A stretch of 64,000 nucleotides of DNA from Natrinema mahii (GTDB taxonomy: Archaea > Halobacteriota > Halobacteria > Halobacteriales > Natrialbaceae), in the NCBI GenBank assembly GCA_000690595.2, contig JHUT02000005.1, positions 172,482 through 236,481 of the forward strand, given 5' to 3'. A program made the translations under genes and the position numbers. How positions within the stretch are numbered: position 1 is the first letter of the stretch; every line of letters starts with the position of its first letter. Shown here in pieces: positions 53,295-62,269 of this stretch. Below the pieces are notes generated by a model, which worked only from the letters and a program-made list of their open reading frames with translations, was not told the origin of the DNA and did not search any database.

Positions 53295-54467
53295 TCAGTA
53301 GCCGAGTCCGAACGCCCAGTTTACGGCCAGCGCGAGGAACGTGATCGAGAACAGGCCGCCGAGGACGAGAAACGCCGGACCCCAGCCGAAGAGGTCGGCC
53401 AGCAGGCCGACGCCGACCGAGCCGGCGGAGCCGACGACGGTGTAGCACGTCCGGACGAGCCCGAAGCCGGCACCGCGTTCGGCGTCGTCGAACTGATCGA
53501 GAAACCGGGGATCGATCGCCGCGAAGAAACTCGAGCCGAGGCCGGCTGCGAGGACGGCGAGACCGACGGTGACGCGAGAGCCGCCGGCGACCAATCCGAA
53601 GAGACCGACGGCCCCCGAGAACAGCGACACGCCGATCACGAGGTCGCGGCCGTACCGATCGGAGAGTTCGCCGACGGCGAACTGGCCGACGGTCCGGACG
53701 AGGAAGAAGGCCGAGAAGGCGGTTCCGGCGAGCGTCGCCGAGTAACCGTGGTGGGCGACGAGAAACGTCGGGAGGAACGTGAGCAGCCCCTGGACGATGA
53801 AGGTGCCGAGCATGGCGATCGCGAGGGTGAAGGCGACCGCCGGCCGCGAGATCAGATCGAACAGGGCGGCGAGTTCGAACCGCTCCCGCATCGGCTGGTC
53901 CGGCCGCCGTGGTTCGGTCGGTCGGATTCGCCAGGCGAACAGTGCGAAGACCGGAATCCCGACGACGAGGGTAAGCGCGAGCGCCGGCCGCCAGCCGAAT
54001 CGGACGCCGACCCACGCCGCCGCGACGGGGGCGACGAGCCCGGCCAGCGGGCCGCCGATCGAGTGGATCCCGACCGCGCGGCCGAGTTCGTCGTAGGTCC
54101 GCGAGAGCAGCGTCGTCGCGACGGCGTAGTGCAGCCCCGCAACCGCGCCGAGGAGGACGGCGAACGCGACGAACACGGGGAAGACCGGCGCGACGGCGAG
54201 CAGGAGGCTCGCGATCACGGTCCCACCGACGGCGACGAGGATCACCGGTTTCTCCCCGTAGCGGTCGCTGAGGACGCCGCTGGGAAACTGCGAGAGGCCA
54301 TAGGCGAGCCACATCCCCGTCAGCGCGACCCCGATCGCCGTGTTCGAGACCGCGAAGTCCGCGACGATAAACGGGACGACCGGACTGATCGCCATCCGGG
54401 CGAAGTACGTGACGAAGAACGCGAGCAGACAGAGGCCGAGAACCGTCGTCCGGTACTGCCAGCGCAT
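53295..54467 (-). CDS. MFS transporter
   Basis: The 390-residue protein starts at MRWQYRTTVLGLCLLAFFVTYFARM and has 12 membrane spans. The MFS loop 2-3 motif reads GVLSDRYGEKPVI, and its C-half counterpart GELSDRYGRDLVIG. A short central loop (RPTEPRRPDQPMRERFELAA) separates the halves. ATG 54467 is preferred over the upstream start at 54515. The solute is unknown; it is divergent from a second MFS gene. Confidence 0.9.
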   Translation of the reverse strand: MRWQYRTTVLGLCLLAFFVTYFARMAISPVVPFIVADFAVSNTAIGVALTGMWLAYGLSQFPSGVLSDRYGEKPVILVAVGGTVIASLLLAVAPVFPVFVAFAVLLGAVAGLHYAVATTLLSRTYDELGRAVGIHSIGGPLAGLVAPVAAAWVGVRFGWRPALALTLVVGIPVFALFAWRIRPTEPRRPDQPMRERFELAALFDLISRPAVAFTLAIAMLGTFIVQGLLTFLPTFLVAHHGYSATLAGTAFSAFFLVRTVGQFAVGELSDRYGRDLVIGVSLFSGAVGLFGLVAGGSRVTVGLAVLAAGLGSSFFAAIDPRFLDQFDDAERGAGFGLVRTCYTVVGSAGSVGVGLLADLFGWGPAFLVLGGLFSITFLALAVNWAFGLGY

Positions 54468-54496
54468 GTACTCTGTCGCCGACTTTCGCGCTGCGC

Positions 54497-54504
54497 TGTA
54501 TAAG
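54497..54504 (-). promoter_or_regulatory. TATA box of the 53295-54467 MFS gene
   Basis: CTTATACA on the minus strand lies about 33 nt before ATG 54467, giving a leader of a few nucleotides. Confidence 0.55.
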
Positions 54505-54648
54505 CGTGGTGACATCGGGACGCCGATCCTGAGTCAACTGCGGTCCAATACTACTGGCAGGCGCTTTCGATTACGTATCCGCACATTGTCATCCTCGAGG
54601 CCGGTCCGAAGCGGAACGTTTTCGACGGCGGCTGGGCGACGAGGCGAC

Positions 54649-55842
54649 GTGAGGACTGCACCCGGAACCGGAGCGCAACCCGACGGCCGGCGCAGTTGGG
54701 CCGTGGCGATCGTCGGTGCGATCGCGATGGTGTTTACCTTCGGCACGGCGTTCTCTTACGGCGTCTTTCAGCGGCCGTTCGGCGACGCCTTCGGCGTCTC
54801 GCCGGTCGCGCTCTCGACGGTCTTTGCCGTCATGCTGTTTACCTTCTTCATCGGGTCGGGCGTTGTCGGCGTTCTGGCCGCGCGGTTCCCGGCCCGCGCC
54901 GTCTTACTCGGCTGTGCCGTCGCGACCGGCGCGATCGCGCCGTCGCTGTACGCCGTCGAGTCGCTGGCCGGTCTGACCGTCGTCTTCGCCGTTCTCGGGC
55001 TGGCGTTGGGCACGGTGTTCGTACTGCTGGCGTCGGTGGTCCCCCGCTGGTTCGAGGCGCGCCGCGGCGCTGCGACGGGGTTGATCTTCGTCGGGAACGG
55101 GCTGGGGCTGTTCGTCCTGCCGCCGATCTGGCAGCGGACCCTCGCGCGGGTCGGCGTCCGCCGGGGGTTTCTCCTGATCATGGCGGTGACCGCGGTCGCG
55201 TTCCTCCTCGCCGCAGTCACGTGTCGACGGCCACACTGGGCGGCGCGGTCGACGGCGACCGTCGGCGACCTCCTCGAGTGGGCCGGCGGGCTGGTCGGGA
55301 CCCGACAGTTCCGACTGCTGTTCGCCGGAATCGGGCTGGCGTTCGCGTGGTATCAACTGCTGACGGCGTACGCGATCGACCTGTTCGCGACGCGAGGGCT
55401 GACCGAGGCCGACGCCGCGACCGCGTACGGCCTGATCGGTGGTGTCAGTATTATCTCGCGGCTCGGCAGCGGCTACGCGACCGACCGCGTCGGCTCGCGG
55501 CGGGCGTTCCTCGCGTCGCTGTGCTGTGCGGCCGTCGGCGTCGGCCTGCTGTTCGCGCCGCAGATTCCGATCCTCGCCGTCGCGATCTTCCTGACCGGGA
55601 TCGGGTTGGGCGGCTGTGCGACGCTGTACGTGCCGCTGGTGATGGGGATCTACGACCCGGAGAAAGACACCGCGATCGTCGGCGTGTTCAACGTCGCGAT
55701 CGGGACCAGCGCACTGGTCATGCCCCTGCTCGGCACCGCGAGCATCGCCTACACGGGCGGCTACACCGCCGCGATCACGCTGACTCTCGTCGCGACGCTC
55801 GTCTCGGTGTGGGCGACGGTCGCCGGCACGACCGGCCGGTGA
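54649..55842 (+). CDS. MFS transporter (OFA/monocarboxylate-like)
   Basis: The 397-residue 12-span protein starts at GTG 54649 (VRTAPGTGAQPDGRRSWAVAIVG). The opening SYGVFQRPFGDAFGVSP and WFEARRGAATGLIFVGNGLG resemble the monocarboxylate/oxalate-formate antiporter family. The loop motif GYATDRVGSRRAFLA is intact in the second half. ATG starts only occur far downstream or in a basic, unlikely extension. Divergent from the other MFS gene by about 180 nt; a shared regulator is possible. Confidence 0.88.
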   Translation: MRTAPGTGAQPDGRRSWAVAIVGAIAMVFTFGTAFSYGVFQRPFGDAFGVSPVALSTVFAVMLFTFFIGSGVVGVLAARFPARAVLLGCAVATGAIAPSLYAVESLAGLTVVFAVLGLALGTVFVLLASVVPRWFEARRGAATGLIFVGNGLGLFVLPPIWQRTLARVGVRRGFLLIMAVTAVAFLLAAVTCRRPHWAARSTATVGDLLEWAGGLVGTRQFRLLFAGIGLAFAWYQLLTAYAIDLFATRGLTEADAATAYGLIGGVSIISRLGSGYATDRVGSRRAFLASLCCAAVGVGLLFAPQIPILAVAIFLTGIGLGGCATLYVPLVMGIYDPEKDTAIVGVFNVAIGTSALVMPLLGTASIAYTGGYTAAITLTLVATLVSVWATVAGTTGR

Positions 55843-55953
55843 CCATCGCTTCGTTTTCGCTCGAGGCAGTCACCAATTGACGGGGAACCGATGGCCAGCC
55901 GGTCGTGGCCGAACCCTGCAGGGCTAAGTGGCCCGGTCCCCGAGGACGTGGTA

Positions 55954-57105
55954 ATGAACGGCAACCGCTTCGGTCGCCTCTTTCAGGTGACCACGTTCGG
56001 CGAGAGCCACGGGGAAGCGATGGGCTGTACCGTCTCGGGCTGTCCCGCCGGCCTCGAACTCTCCGAGGAGGACATTCAGGCGGACCTCGATCGGCGCAAG
56101 CCGGGTCAGTCGATGATCACGACATCTCGGGGCGAGCCCGACGACGTCTCGATCAAATCGGGAATTCAGGACGGCTACACCACGGGGACGCCGATCGGGC
56201 TGGTCATCCAGAACAAGGACGCCCGCTCGGGCAAGTACGAACCCTTCATCACCGCGCCCCGACCCTCTCACGGCGACTTCACCTACTCGGCCAAGTTCGG
56301 GACGCGCAACTGGGGCGGCGGCGGTCGCTCGTCGGCCCGCGAAACGGTCAACTGGGTCGCCGCGGGTGCCATCGCGAAGAAACTCCTCGAGCGAGAGGGG
56401 ATCGAACTCAAGGCCCACGTCAACCAGATCGGCGACATCGAAGCGCCCGAGGTGAGCTTCGACCAGATCAAGGATCACTCCGAGGAGAACGACGTTCGCT
56501 GTGCCGATCCCGAGACGGCCGAGCGGATGCAGGAACTCATCGAGGAGTATCAGGAGGAAGGCGACTCCATCGGCGGCAGCATCTACTTCGAGGCCCAGGG
56601 CGTCCCCGTCGGACTGGGCGCGCCGCGGTTCGACTCGCTGTCCGCGCGACTCGGTCAGGCCATGATGGCGGTGCCCGCCACGACGGCCTTCGAGTTCGGG
56701 CTCGGCCGCGAGGCCCGCGAGTGGACCGGCAAGGAGCGCAACGACGACTGGGAGTTCGGCGAAGACGGCGACCCGGTCCCAGTCGAGAACGACCACGGCG
56801 GGATTCAGGGCGGCATCTCGAGTGGCGAACCGATCTACGGCGAGGTGACGCTGCACGCGCCGACCTCGATCCCGAAGTCCCAGCAGACCGCCGACTGGGA
56901 GACCGGCGAGATCAAAGAGGAGCAGGTCATCGGCCGCCACGATCCCGTCCTCCCGCCGCGTGGGGTCCCCGTCGTCGAGGCGATGCTCGCGCTGACGCTG
57001 GTCGACTTCATGCTGCTGTCGGGCCGGCTCAACCCCGACCGCGTCGACGACCGACCGGGGGAGTACGACACAGACTACCATCCGAGCAACCCGGAAAACG
57101 AGTAG
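55954..57105 (+). CDS. aroC: Chorismate synthase
   Basis: The 383-residue protein has all the AroC signatures: GESHGEAMGCTV, RRKPGQSMITTSR, GGGGRSSARETVNWVAAGA and GRHDPVLPPRGVPVVEAM. It converts EPSP to chorismate with reduced FMN. ATG 55954 (MNGNRFGRLFQVTTFGES) is the conserved start. Normal length. Read with aroA upstream it supplies aromatic amino acids. Confidence 0.97.
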   Translation: MNGNRFGRLFQVTTFGESHGEAMGCTVSGCPAGLELSEEDIQADLDRRKPGQSMITTSRGEPDDVSIKSGIQDGYTTGTPIGLVIQNKDARSGKYEPFITAPRPSHGDFTYSAKFGTRNWGGGGRSSARETVNWVAAGAIAKKLLEREGIELKAHVNQIGDIEAPEVSFDQIKDHSEENDVRCADPETAERMQELIEEYQEEGDSIGGSIYFEAQGVPVGLGAPRFDSLSARLGQAMMAVPATTAFEFGLGREAREWTGKERNDDWEFGEDGDPVPVENDHGGIQGGISSGEPIYGEVTLHAPTSIPKSQQTADWETGEIKEEQVIGRHDPVLPPRGVPVVEAMLALTLVDFMLLSGRLNPDRVDDRPGEYDTDYHPSNPENE

Positions 57106-57231
57106 CGCCGTCGCGGAGACGCAGTCCCGCGGTTCCCGTTCGGGGCCGAGGCGGTATACTGCGCAGCGCGCCGGTAGGGCGGACCGGTCGACTCGCTCGT
57201 CCGCGTGGTCCGGAACCGACGCCGGATCACG

Positions 57232-57903
57232 TTATCGGTCCAACCCCGACGGAGCGGGGCCATCCTGTTCGATCCGTTCGTAAAGGTAGTACGAGTAGAC
57301 GACGGTGCCGACGGCGGTGACTGCTACCGGGACGAGCAGGAAGTACAGTGCGTATTCACCGAACAAGAGTCCGACCACCGCGAGTATCGCTGTCAGCTTG
57401 AACAGTTTCCCGCCGAGAGCGTGCGTTCGATCCCAGACCTCGTCATTGCTGAGCGTCCACGGTGTCCGAATACCGACGAACCAGTTTCGCTTGGCGTGAG
57501 TGAGAACGACCCCGCAGTAGTACAACAGTCCGGCGACCGCGAGCAGAATCAGGGCGACGAAATCGAATTCGTAACCGAGGTTGAACGCGATAATGCCGGT
57601 GTGGACGACGAACAGATACGCCGCGAAGACGACGACGAACCAGTCGTAGTAGGGGCGGAATTCACCGATGTTCTCCCGGAGTGGGTCGACTCGAGGAATC
57701 GCAGCGAACACGGCGAGCAATGCTGCGGTCAGCACCGGTACGAGCCCGAGGGCAAGCGTTTTAGACAGCGTTCCGCTCGGCTCACCCGCGGCGTTCCAGT
57801 TCGAAACGACCGGGTCGGGGAGTTCGGGTGCGGCAACGACGCTCACGATCGCCGAGAGGACGACGAAACTCCCCGCGAGCGCGAACCGATGACGAGTGTT
57901 CAT
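57232..57903 (-). CDS. SdpI family membrane protein
   Basis: The 223-residue protein (MNTRHRFALAGSFVV) has an N-terminal DUF1648-like segment (PDPVVSNWNAAGEPSGTLSK) and a C-terminal SdpI-type domain (RNWFVGIRTPWTLSNDEVWDRTHALGGKLFK). Seven membrane spans. SdpI-family proteins confer immunity to the SdpC toxin and bind the SdpR repressor in Bacillus; many archaea carry this domain alone, so a toxin link is only family knowledge. Confidence 0.9.
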   Translation of the reverse strand: MNTRHRFALAGSFVVLSAIVSVVAAPELPDPVVSNWNAAGEPSGTLSKTLALGLVPVLTAALLAVFAAIPRVDPLRENIGEFRPYYDWFVVVFAAYLFVVHTGIIAFNLGYEFDFVALILLAVAGLLYYCGVVLTHAKRNWFVGIRTPWTLSNDEVWDRTHALGGKLFKLTAILAVVGLLFGEYALYFLLVPVAVTAVGTVVYSYYLYERIEQDGPAPSGLDR

Positions 57904-58097
57904 GGCAGAAAATACGTAGAACGGGCTGATGAATGTGGGGCAGTGATTCGTTCCGTCTCTCCGAGTTCCCACGAATTCAGTACGCGGAGTGTACACGCCG
58001 TGTTACTCCGTGCGGGTTCGACAGCGAAAACGGCTGCCGTTCGCTCACATCGGTCCGACTCGCTCGAGCGCGGATCGACCGGCGGACCGAGACCGAG

Positions 58098-61000
58098 TTA
58101 CTCCTCAGTTCGGTCCGTCGGCTGCCCGCCGTCGCTGGCCGTGGATGCGGGCGAACTGTTCGGCGCGTCGAACGAAACGTCCGGCCCGAGATACCGCGTC
58201 CAGACCACGAGCAGGCTCGGGAGGACGAGGACGCTCGCGAGGAACGCGTAGACGATCGTCAGCCCCGTGATGATCCCGAACTGCTGGAGCGGCGGGAGGA
58301 TGGCAAACGCCAGAACGCCGAAGCCGCCGACGGTCGTCGCGGCGCTGCCAAGCAGCGCGCCGCCGGTGCCGGTGACCGTCCGGGACATCGCCTCCCAGAC
58401 GGAGCCGGTCCGTTCCAACTCGAGGCTGTAGCGCTCGCTCATGTGGATGCTGTAGGCGACGCCGAGCCCGACCGTGAGGCTCGTGATCATCCCCGTCATG
58501 ACGTTGAACGGGATCCCGAGCAGGGACATCGTCCCGAGGATCCACGAGACGCTGAACACGACCGGCAACAGCGTCACCGCACCGAGGGTCGCGCTTCCCT
58601 TCGTGAGCCGGTAGGCGATCATCAGGAAGGCGAAGACGGCCACGAGGGTGATTAGCAGGCTCTCGATGACCGTGTCCATCAGTTGGTCCTGGATGATGTC
58701 GAACAGGATCGTCTGCCCGGTCGCGGTGGCCTCGAGCCCGTTCCCGTCGATCCCGTCCGCGATGGATCGCATCTCGGTCGTGACGTCGCTCATGGCCGCG
58801 GTGCCGCTCGTCGAGATAACCAGTCGCGCGGCCTCGTAGTCACCGTCCGCGGTCCGGTGGAGGACGGCACTCGCTTCGTCGGGGGCGACCGCGAACAGGT
58901 CGTCGTACACCTGCTCGAGGTTCCGGTCGGGGACGCGGTCACCGTCGGTATCGGCCGCGGTGAGCGTCGCGTTGAACGATTCGTTCTCGCGTGCGACCTG
59001 CTGCATCGTCCCGATCGGACTTCGGACGTCGGCCTCGCCGCTCGAGAGGGTGGCGGCGACGGAGCTGTTGGCGGCCTCGCGTTCGGCCGCCTCGAGCCGT
59101 CGTATCGTTTCCGGATCGGTGACGTTCCCCTCGACGAGGAGCTGGGCCTGCGAGTCTTCCCGCACGAAGTTCTCGTTGACGAACTCGAGGTTCTCCTTCA
59201 TCGAGTAGTCGCCGGGCCTGAACGGCTCGGGGAGGTCGTCCGTCCACGCCGGGGGGTCCTCCGCGATGAAGTCCTCCTGGCTGAAGCTGGTATCGACCTG
59301 CGTTGCGCCGTAGGCACCGCCGGCGCTCACGAGGACCGCCAGCAGGATGACGACGAACGGCATCCGGCGCGCGACCGTCGAGCCGGTCGACAGGAGCTGA
59401 CTGAACCGGCCGCCGCCGGTCCCGAACGCGCGCTTTTTCCGGTCGATGCCGCGGTTCTCGAGGAACTCGTCGAGTTCGATCTTGAGCGCCGGAATCAGGA
59501 CGCCGAACACGAGCAGTGCGACCGTGATCCCGACGGCGCTGACGATGCCGAAGTCCTGAATCGGTGGTACCGGACTCGTGAGGTTCGAGAGGAAACCGAT
59601 CGCCGTCGTCGCGGTCACCAACACGAGCGCGACGCCGACGCCGGCCAACGCGGTTCCCATCGAGCCGCGAGTGTCGTCGGCGCCGTACGCGCCGCCTGCC
59701 TGGCGCTGTTCGCGGTGGCGCATGAAGATGTGGATCGCGTAGTCGATCGAGAGCCCGATCAGCAACACCGGGACCGCGATGAACATCTGGTTGAAGTCGA
59801 TCCCGGCCCAGCCCATGAAGCCGAACGTCCAGAGCAAGACGGCGGCGATGCCGAACAGGCCGAGGAGAATGTCAAGGAGATCGCGATAGGCGACGATCAG
59901 GGCGACGACGACGAACAGCAGCGCGAGCGGCCCGACGATCGCGAGACTGTCGCCCATCGAATTGTCGATCTCCTCGCCCATGATGCCGCCGCCGAAGACG
60001 ATGACGTCGGCGCCGTCGGATTCGAACGCGTCGTCGGCGATCGACTGCATGGCCAGTTGCGCGTCGACGAGCGCGTCGGAGGCCATCCCGCTCTGGCCGC
60101 CATCACCCTCGGTCCGGTGGGTGACCAGCAGCATCGTCGCGTTCGCGCTCGTCGATCCGGCCTCGTAGCTCGTCGGCATGAAGGCCAGCCCGCTCGTTCG
60201 ACCGGACGAGTCCTCGCTCAGGACGGCACCGAGGGCGCGCTCGTACTCGGTGGCGTTCATCGACTCGAGCGCGTCGATCTGTTCGGGCAGCGTCGGCGAC
60301 GTGGCGTTCTCGAGGGCGGCCTGCTGGGTCGACAGTTCAGCGCCGAGCGACTGGAGTCGCTCGCTCCGTGACTCGAGGGCCGTACTGCGCCGGTCGAGAA
60401 CCGCGTACTCGTCTTCGAGGACGCCCTGCGTCCCGAGGCGGTACGCCGCGTCGATCCGTGACTCGGTCTCGGCGGCACGAAGGCGCTGTGCCGATTCGTT
60501 GAAGGTCGCGTACTGGGTCTCGTTCAGGTCGACCGACGAGTTCTCGTCGACCGCCGCGAACTGTCCGCGCGGCGATGCCGACGGATCGGCCCGGAGCGTC
60601 TCGAGCGCCCCGCGCAGTTCCGCCCGTGTCGCGTTCAGCGTCGCACTCCGTTCTGCCACGGCGGTGCGTTCCGCCCGGACGGTCGCGTTCAGTTCCTCGA
60701 ACTCCGCGGCCGTCGCCTCGAGTTCGCGCTGCTGGTCGGCGGTGAGCGACGAGATCGCGACGAGATTCGCCGCGCCGACCGTCGGTCGGTCGTCGGCGAG
60801 CGTCCCGGAGACCGTCTCGTTCTCGCGGAACGATTGTTGGAGTCGGAGCGTCTCGACCAGCGACTCCTGGGAGAGGACGTTGTCACCCCTGACGATCACC
60901 TGTGCTGCCGACGTGTTCTCCTGGCCGGTCGAGAAGTTCTGCTCGACGTACTCCAGTTTCTGTGCTTCCTCGGTGTCGCTCTGGAACTGATCGAGCGACG

Positions 61001-61118
61001 AGGACTGCTCGATCATGCCGGCCCCGGAGCCCGCGACGACCGTGAGAACGAGCATGACGGCGATCACGAGCCGACTGTGTTCCGTGACGCCGTCGGCGAC
61101 CCGGTCGATCCAGCTCAT
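58098..61118 (-). CDS. RND/MMPL-type transporter
   Basis: The 1006 residues form a tandem RND protein: a first membrane helix (LVIAVMLVLTVVAGSGAG), a large periplasmic loop of about 320 residues with a helical coiled-coil portion (residues 130-290), then spans with GLSIDYAIHIFMRHREQR, repeated in the second half (GLGVAYSIHMSERYS). MMPL-family pumps export lipids or drugs. It is divergent from a TetR regulator and begins right after a 92-codon frame that overlaps its start (ATGA). A C-terminal tail (SFDAPNSSPASTASDGG) is acidic. Confidence 0.93.
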   Translation of the reverse strand: MSWIDRVADGVTEHSRLVIAVMLVLTVVAGSGAGMIEQSSSLDQFQSDTEEAQKLEYVEQNFSTGQENTSAAQVIVRGDNVLSQESLVETLRLQQSFRENETVSGTLADDRPTVGAANLVAISSLTADQQRELEATAAEFEELNATVRAERTAVAERSATLNATRAELRGALETLRADPSASPRGQFAAVDENSSVDLNETQYATFNESAQRLRAAETESRIDAAYRLGTQGVLEDEYAVLDRRSTALESRSERLQSLGAELSTQQAALENATSPTLPEQIDALESMNATEYERALGAVLSEDSSGRTSGLAFMPTSYEAGSTSANATMLLVTHRTEGDGGQSGMASDALVDAQLAMQSIADDAFESDGADVIVFGGGIMGEEIDNSMGDSLAIVGPLALLFVVVALIVAYRDLLDILLGLFGIAAVLLWTFGFMGWAGIDFNQMFIAVPVLLIGLSIDYAIHIFMRHREQRQAGGAYGADDTRGSMGTALAGVGVALVLVTATTAIGFLSNLTSPVPPIQDFGIVSAVGITVALLVFGVLIPALKIELDEFLENRGIDRKKRAFGTGGGRFSQLLSTGSTVARRMPFVVILLAVLVSAGGAYGATQVDTSFSQEDFIAEDPPAWTDDLPEPFRPGDYSMKENLEFVNENFVREDSQAQLLVEGNVTDPETIRRLEAAEREAANSSVAATLSSGEADVRSPIGTMQQVARENESFNATLTAADTDGDRVPDRNLEQVYDDLFAVAPDEASAVLHRTADGDYEAARLVISTSGTAAMSDVTTEMRSIADGIDGNGLEATATGQTILFDIIQDQLMDTVIESLLITLVAVFAFLMIAYRLTKGSATLGAVTLLPVVFSVSWILGTMSLLGIPFNVMTGMITSLTVGLGVAYSIHMSERYSLELERTGSVWEAMSRTVTGTGGALLGSAATTVGGFGVLAFAILPPLQQFGIITGLTIVYAFLASVLVLPSLLVVWTRYLGPDVSFDAPNSSPASTASDGGQPTDRTEE

Positions 61119-61393
61119 GTGTCGTCCCCGCTTCCACGAACTCCAGCGACGTTCGCGCTACGGGATCCCGACGGGGACCGACCGCGACCCGACGGACTCG
61201 CGGCCGCGGTCGGCCGTCGGCGGATCCACGTTGGCCCGTCCGGTACCGGTCCCGTCGGGATACGAACCCGTGCCGGGATCGCCGACGCGGTTCGTGACCG
61301 TCTCGACACTGCTCTCCACGGCGGACGGGAGCACTCCCCGACGCCGGCCGTCGGACGCTCCGTCTCGGGCGCCTGCCTCGGTTCCTTGGTCAT
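61115..61393 (-). CDS. Possible upstream ORF coupled to the MMPL gene
   Basis: A 92-codon frame starts at ATG 61393, about 30 nt after a TATA-like AAGATAGATA, and its stop overlaps the MMPL start by ATGA. The translation (MTKEPRQAPETERPTAG... RRRPTAAASPSGRGR) is Arg/Ser-rich and unlike neighbouring acidic proteins, so coding is doubtful; it may only be a translated leader that carries ribosomes to the pump gene. Confidence 0.35.
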   Translation of the reverse strand: MTKEPRQAPETERPTAGVGECSRPPWRAVSRRSRTASAIPARVRIPTGPVPDGPTWIRRRPTAAASPSGRGRSPSGSRSANVAGVRGSGDDT

Positions 61394-61396
61394 GTG

Positions 61397-61412
61397 CTAA
61401 CTGAATAGTTAG
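61397..61412. promoter_or_regulatory. TetR-type operator-like palindrome
   Basis: CTAACT-GAAT-AGTTAG (6-bp arms, 4-nt spacer) lies between the minus-strand TATA-like box (61421-61430) and the ATG at 61393, covering the predicted transcription start. Outer bases (GTG...CAC) extend the symmetry imperfectly. It is where a repressor of the pump would be expected to bind. Confidence 0.6.
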
Positions 61413-61420
61413 TCAGCACG

Positions 61421-61430
61421 TATCTATCTT
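61421..61430 (-). promoter_or_regulatory. TATA-like box of the pump transcript
   Basis: AAGATAGATA on the minus strand gives a predicted start near 61398, next to ATG 61393. Confidence 0.45.
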
Positions 61431-61513
61431 CTCACTTCAGGTCGGGCCTGCTGCCGACTGTCACACGAACTCCGGGTTGAATCGGGCGTCGCTGCGGTTG
61501 ACCGTTCAATCAA

Positions 61514-61522
61514 CTTTTATAG
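61514..61522 (+). promoter_or_regulatory. TATA box of the tetR transcript
   Basis: CTTTTATAG lies 30 nt before ATG 61548. It fits a nearly leaderless mRNA starting with the short upstream ORF. Confidence 0.6.
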
Positions 61523-61547
61523 GCTGCAACGATATTTCGTAGCCACG

Positions 61548-61664
61548 ATGGACGCAGTTACCGCATCGGATCGGATCGGGGACGACGCCGGGACACGGAT
61601 CGAACCGCCGGAGCGCGCCGACTGTGCGCCGGGCGCTCGTTCGGGGGACACGCGGCCGCGATGA
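61548..61664 (+). CDS. Upstream ORF coupled to tetR
   Basis: A 38-codon frame starts where the transcript from the TATA box at 61514-61522 should begin. It ends in an ATGA overlap with the tetR ATG (61661). The peptide (MDAVTASDRIGDDAGTRIE...) is acidic at its front and plausible. It may be a leader peptide or simply the true start of a leaderless mRNA, with tetR translated by termination-reinitiation. Confidence 0.5.
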   Translation: MDAVTASDRIGDDAGTRIEPPERADCAPGARSGDTRPR

Positions 61665-62269
61665 CGCAGTTCCCGCCGTTCCTCGAGGAGACAGACGACA
61701 CGCGAGACGCCATCATGAGGGCGACCTACGCCGCCCTCTGTGAACACGGCTACAGCGAACTGACGATCCAACGGATCGGCGACGCGTTCCCGAAGAGCAA
61801 GTCGCTGCTGTACCACCACTACGACAGCAAGGACGACCTGCTGCTCGAGTTCCTGTCGTTCATGCTGGACCAGCTCGAGGGACAGATTCCGACCTATCGA
61901 GAGGGGGGAGCCGACGATCACATCGCCGAAATCGTCGAGCAGACGTTCGATCTCGGTGTCGCCGAGATGAGTGCCGACTTCACTCGGGCGCTCGTCGAGT
62001 TGCGTGCGCAGGCGGCCCACGACGAGGGCTACCGGGACCACTTCACCCGTAGCGATCAGTTCGTCCGCAAACACGTCGCCCACACGATCCGGTCGGGCAT
62101 CGAACAGGGCGTCTTTCAGGACGTCGACCCGCAGGAGACGGCGGCGCTGTTTCAGGTCGTGTTCGTCGGCACGATGACCCAGCGCGTGACCAGCGACGAC
62201 GACGTCCTCGAGGGGGGACGGAGTGCGTTCGAGCGATACATCCGAGAGTGCCTCCTCGAGGCCGAGTGA
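61661..62269 (+). CDS. TetR/AcrR family transcriptional regulator
   Basis: The 202-residue protein has an N-terminal TetR HTH (RDAIMRATYAALCEHGYSEL / TIQRIGDAFPKSKSLLYHHYDSKDDLL). The C-terminal ligand domain is all-helical with a BetI-like character. It is divergent from the MMPL pump, the classic layout for a repressor of its neighbouring exporter; the palindrome at 61397-61412 is the likely target. Effector unknown. Confidence 0.93.
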   Translation: MTQFPPFLEETDDTRDAIMRATYAALCEHGYSELTIQRIGDAFPKSKSLLYHHYDSKDDLLLEFLSFMLDQLEGQIPTYREGGADDHIAEIVEQTFDLGVAEMSADFTRALVELRAQAAHDEGYRDHFTRSDQFVRKHVAHTIRSGIEQGVFQDVDPQETAALFQVVFVGTMTQRVTSDDDVLEGGRSAFERYIRECLLEAE

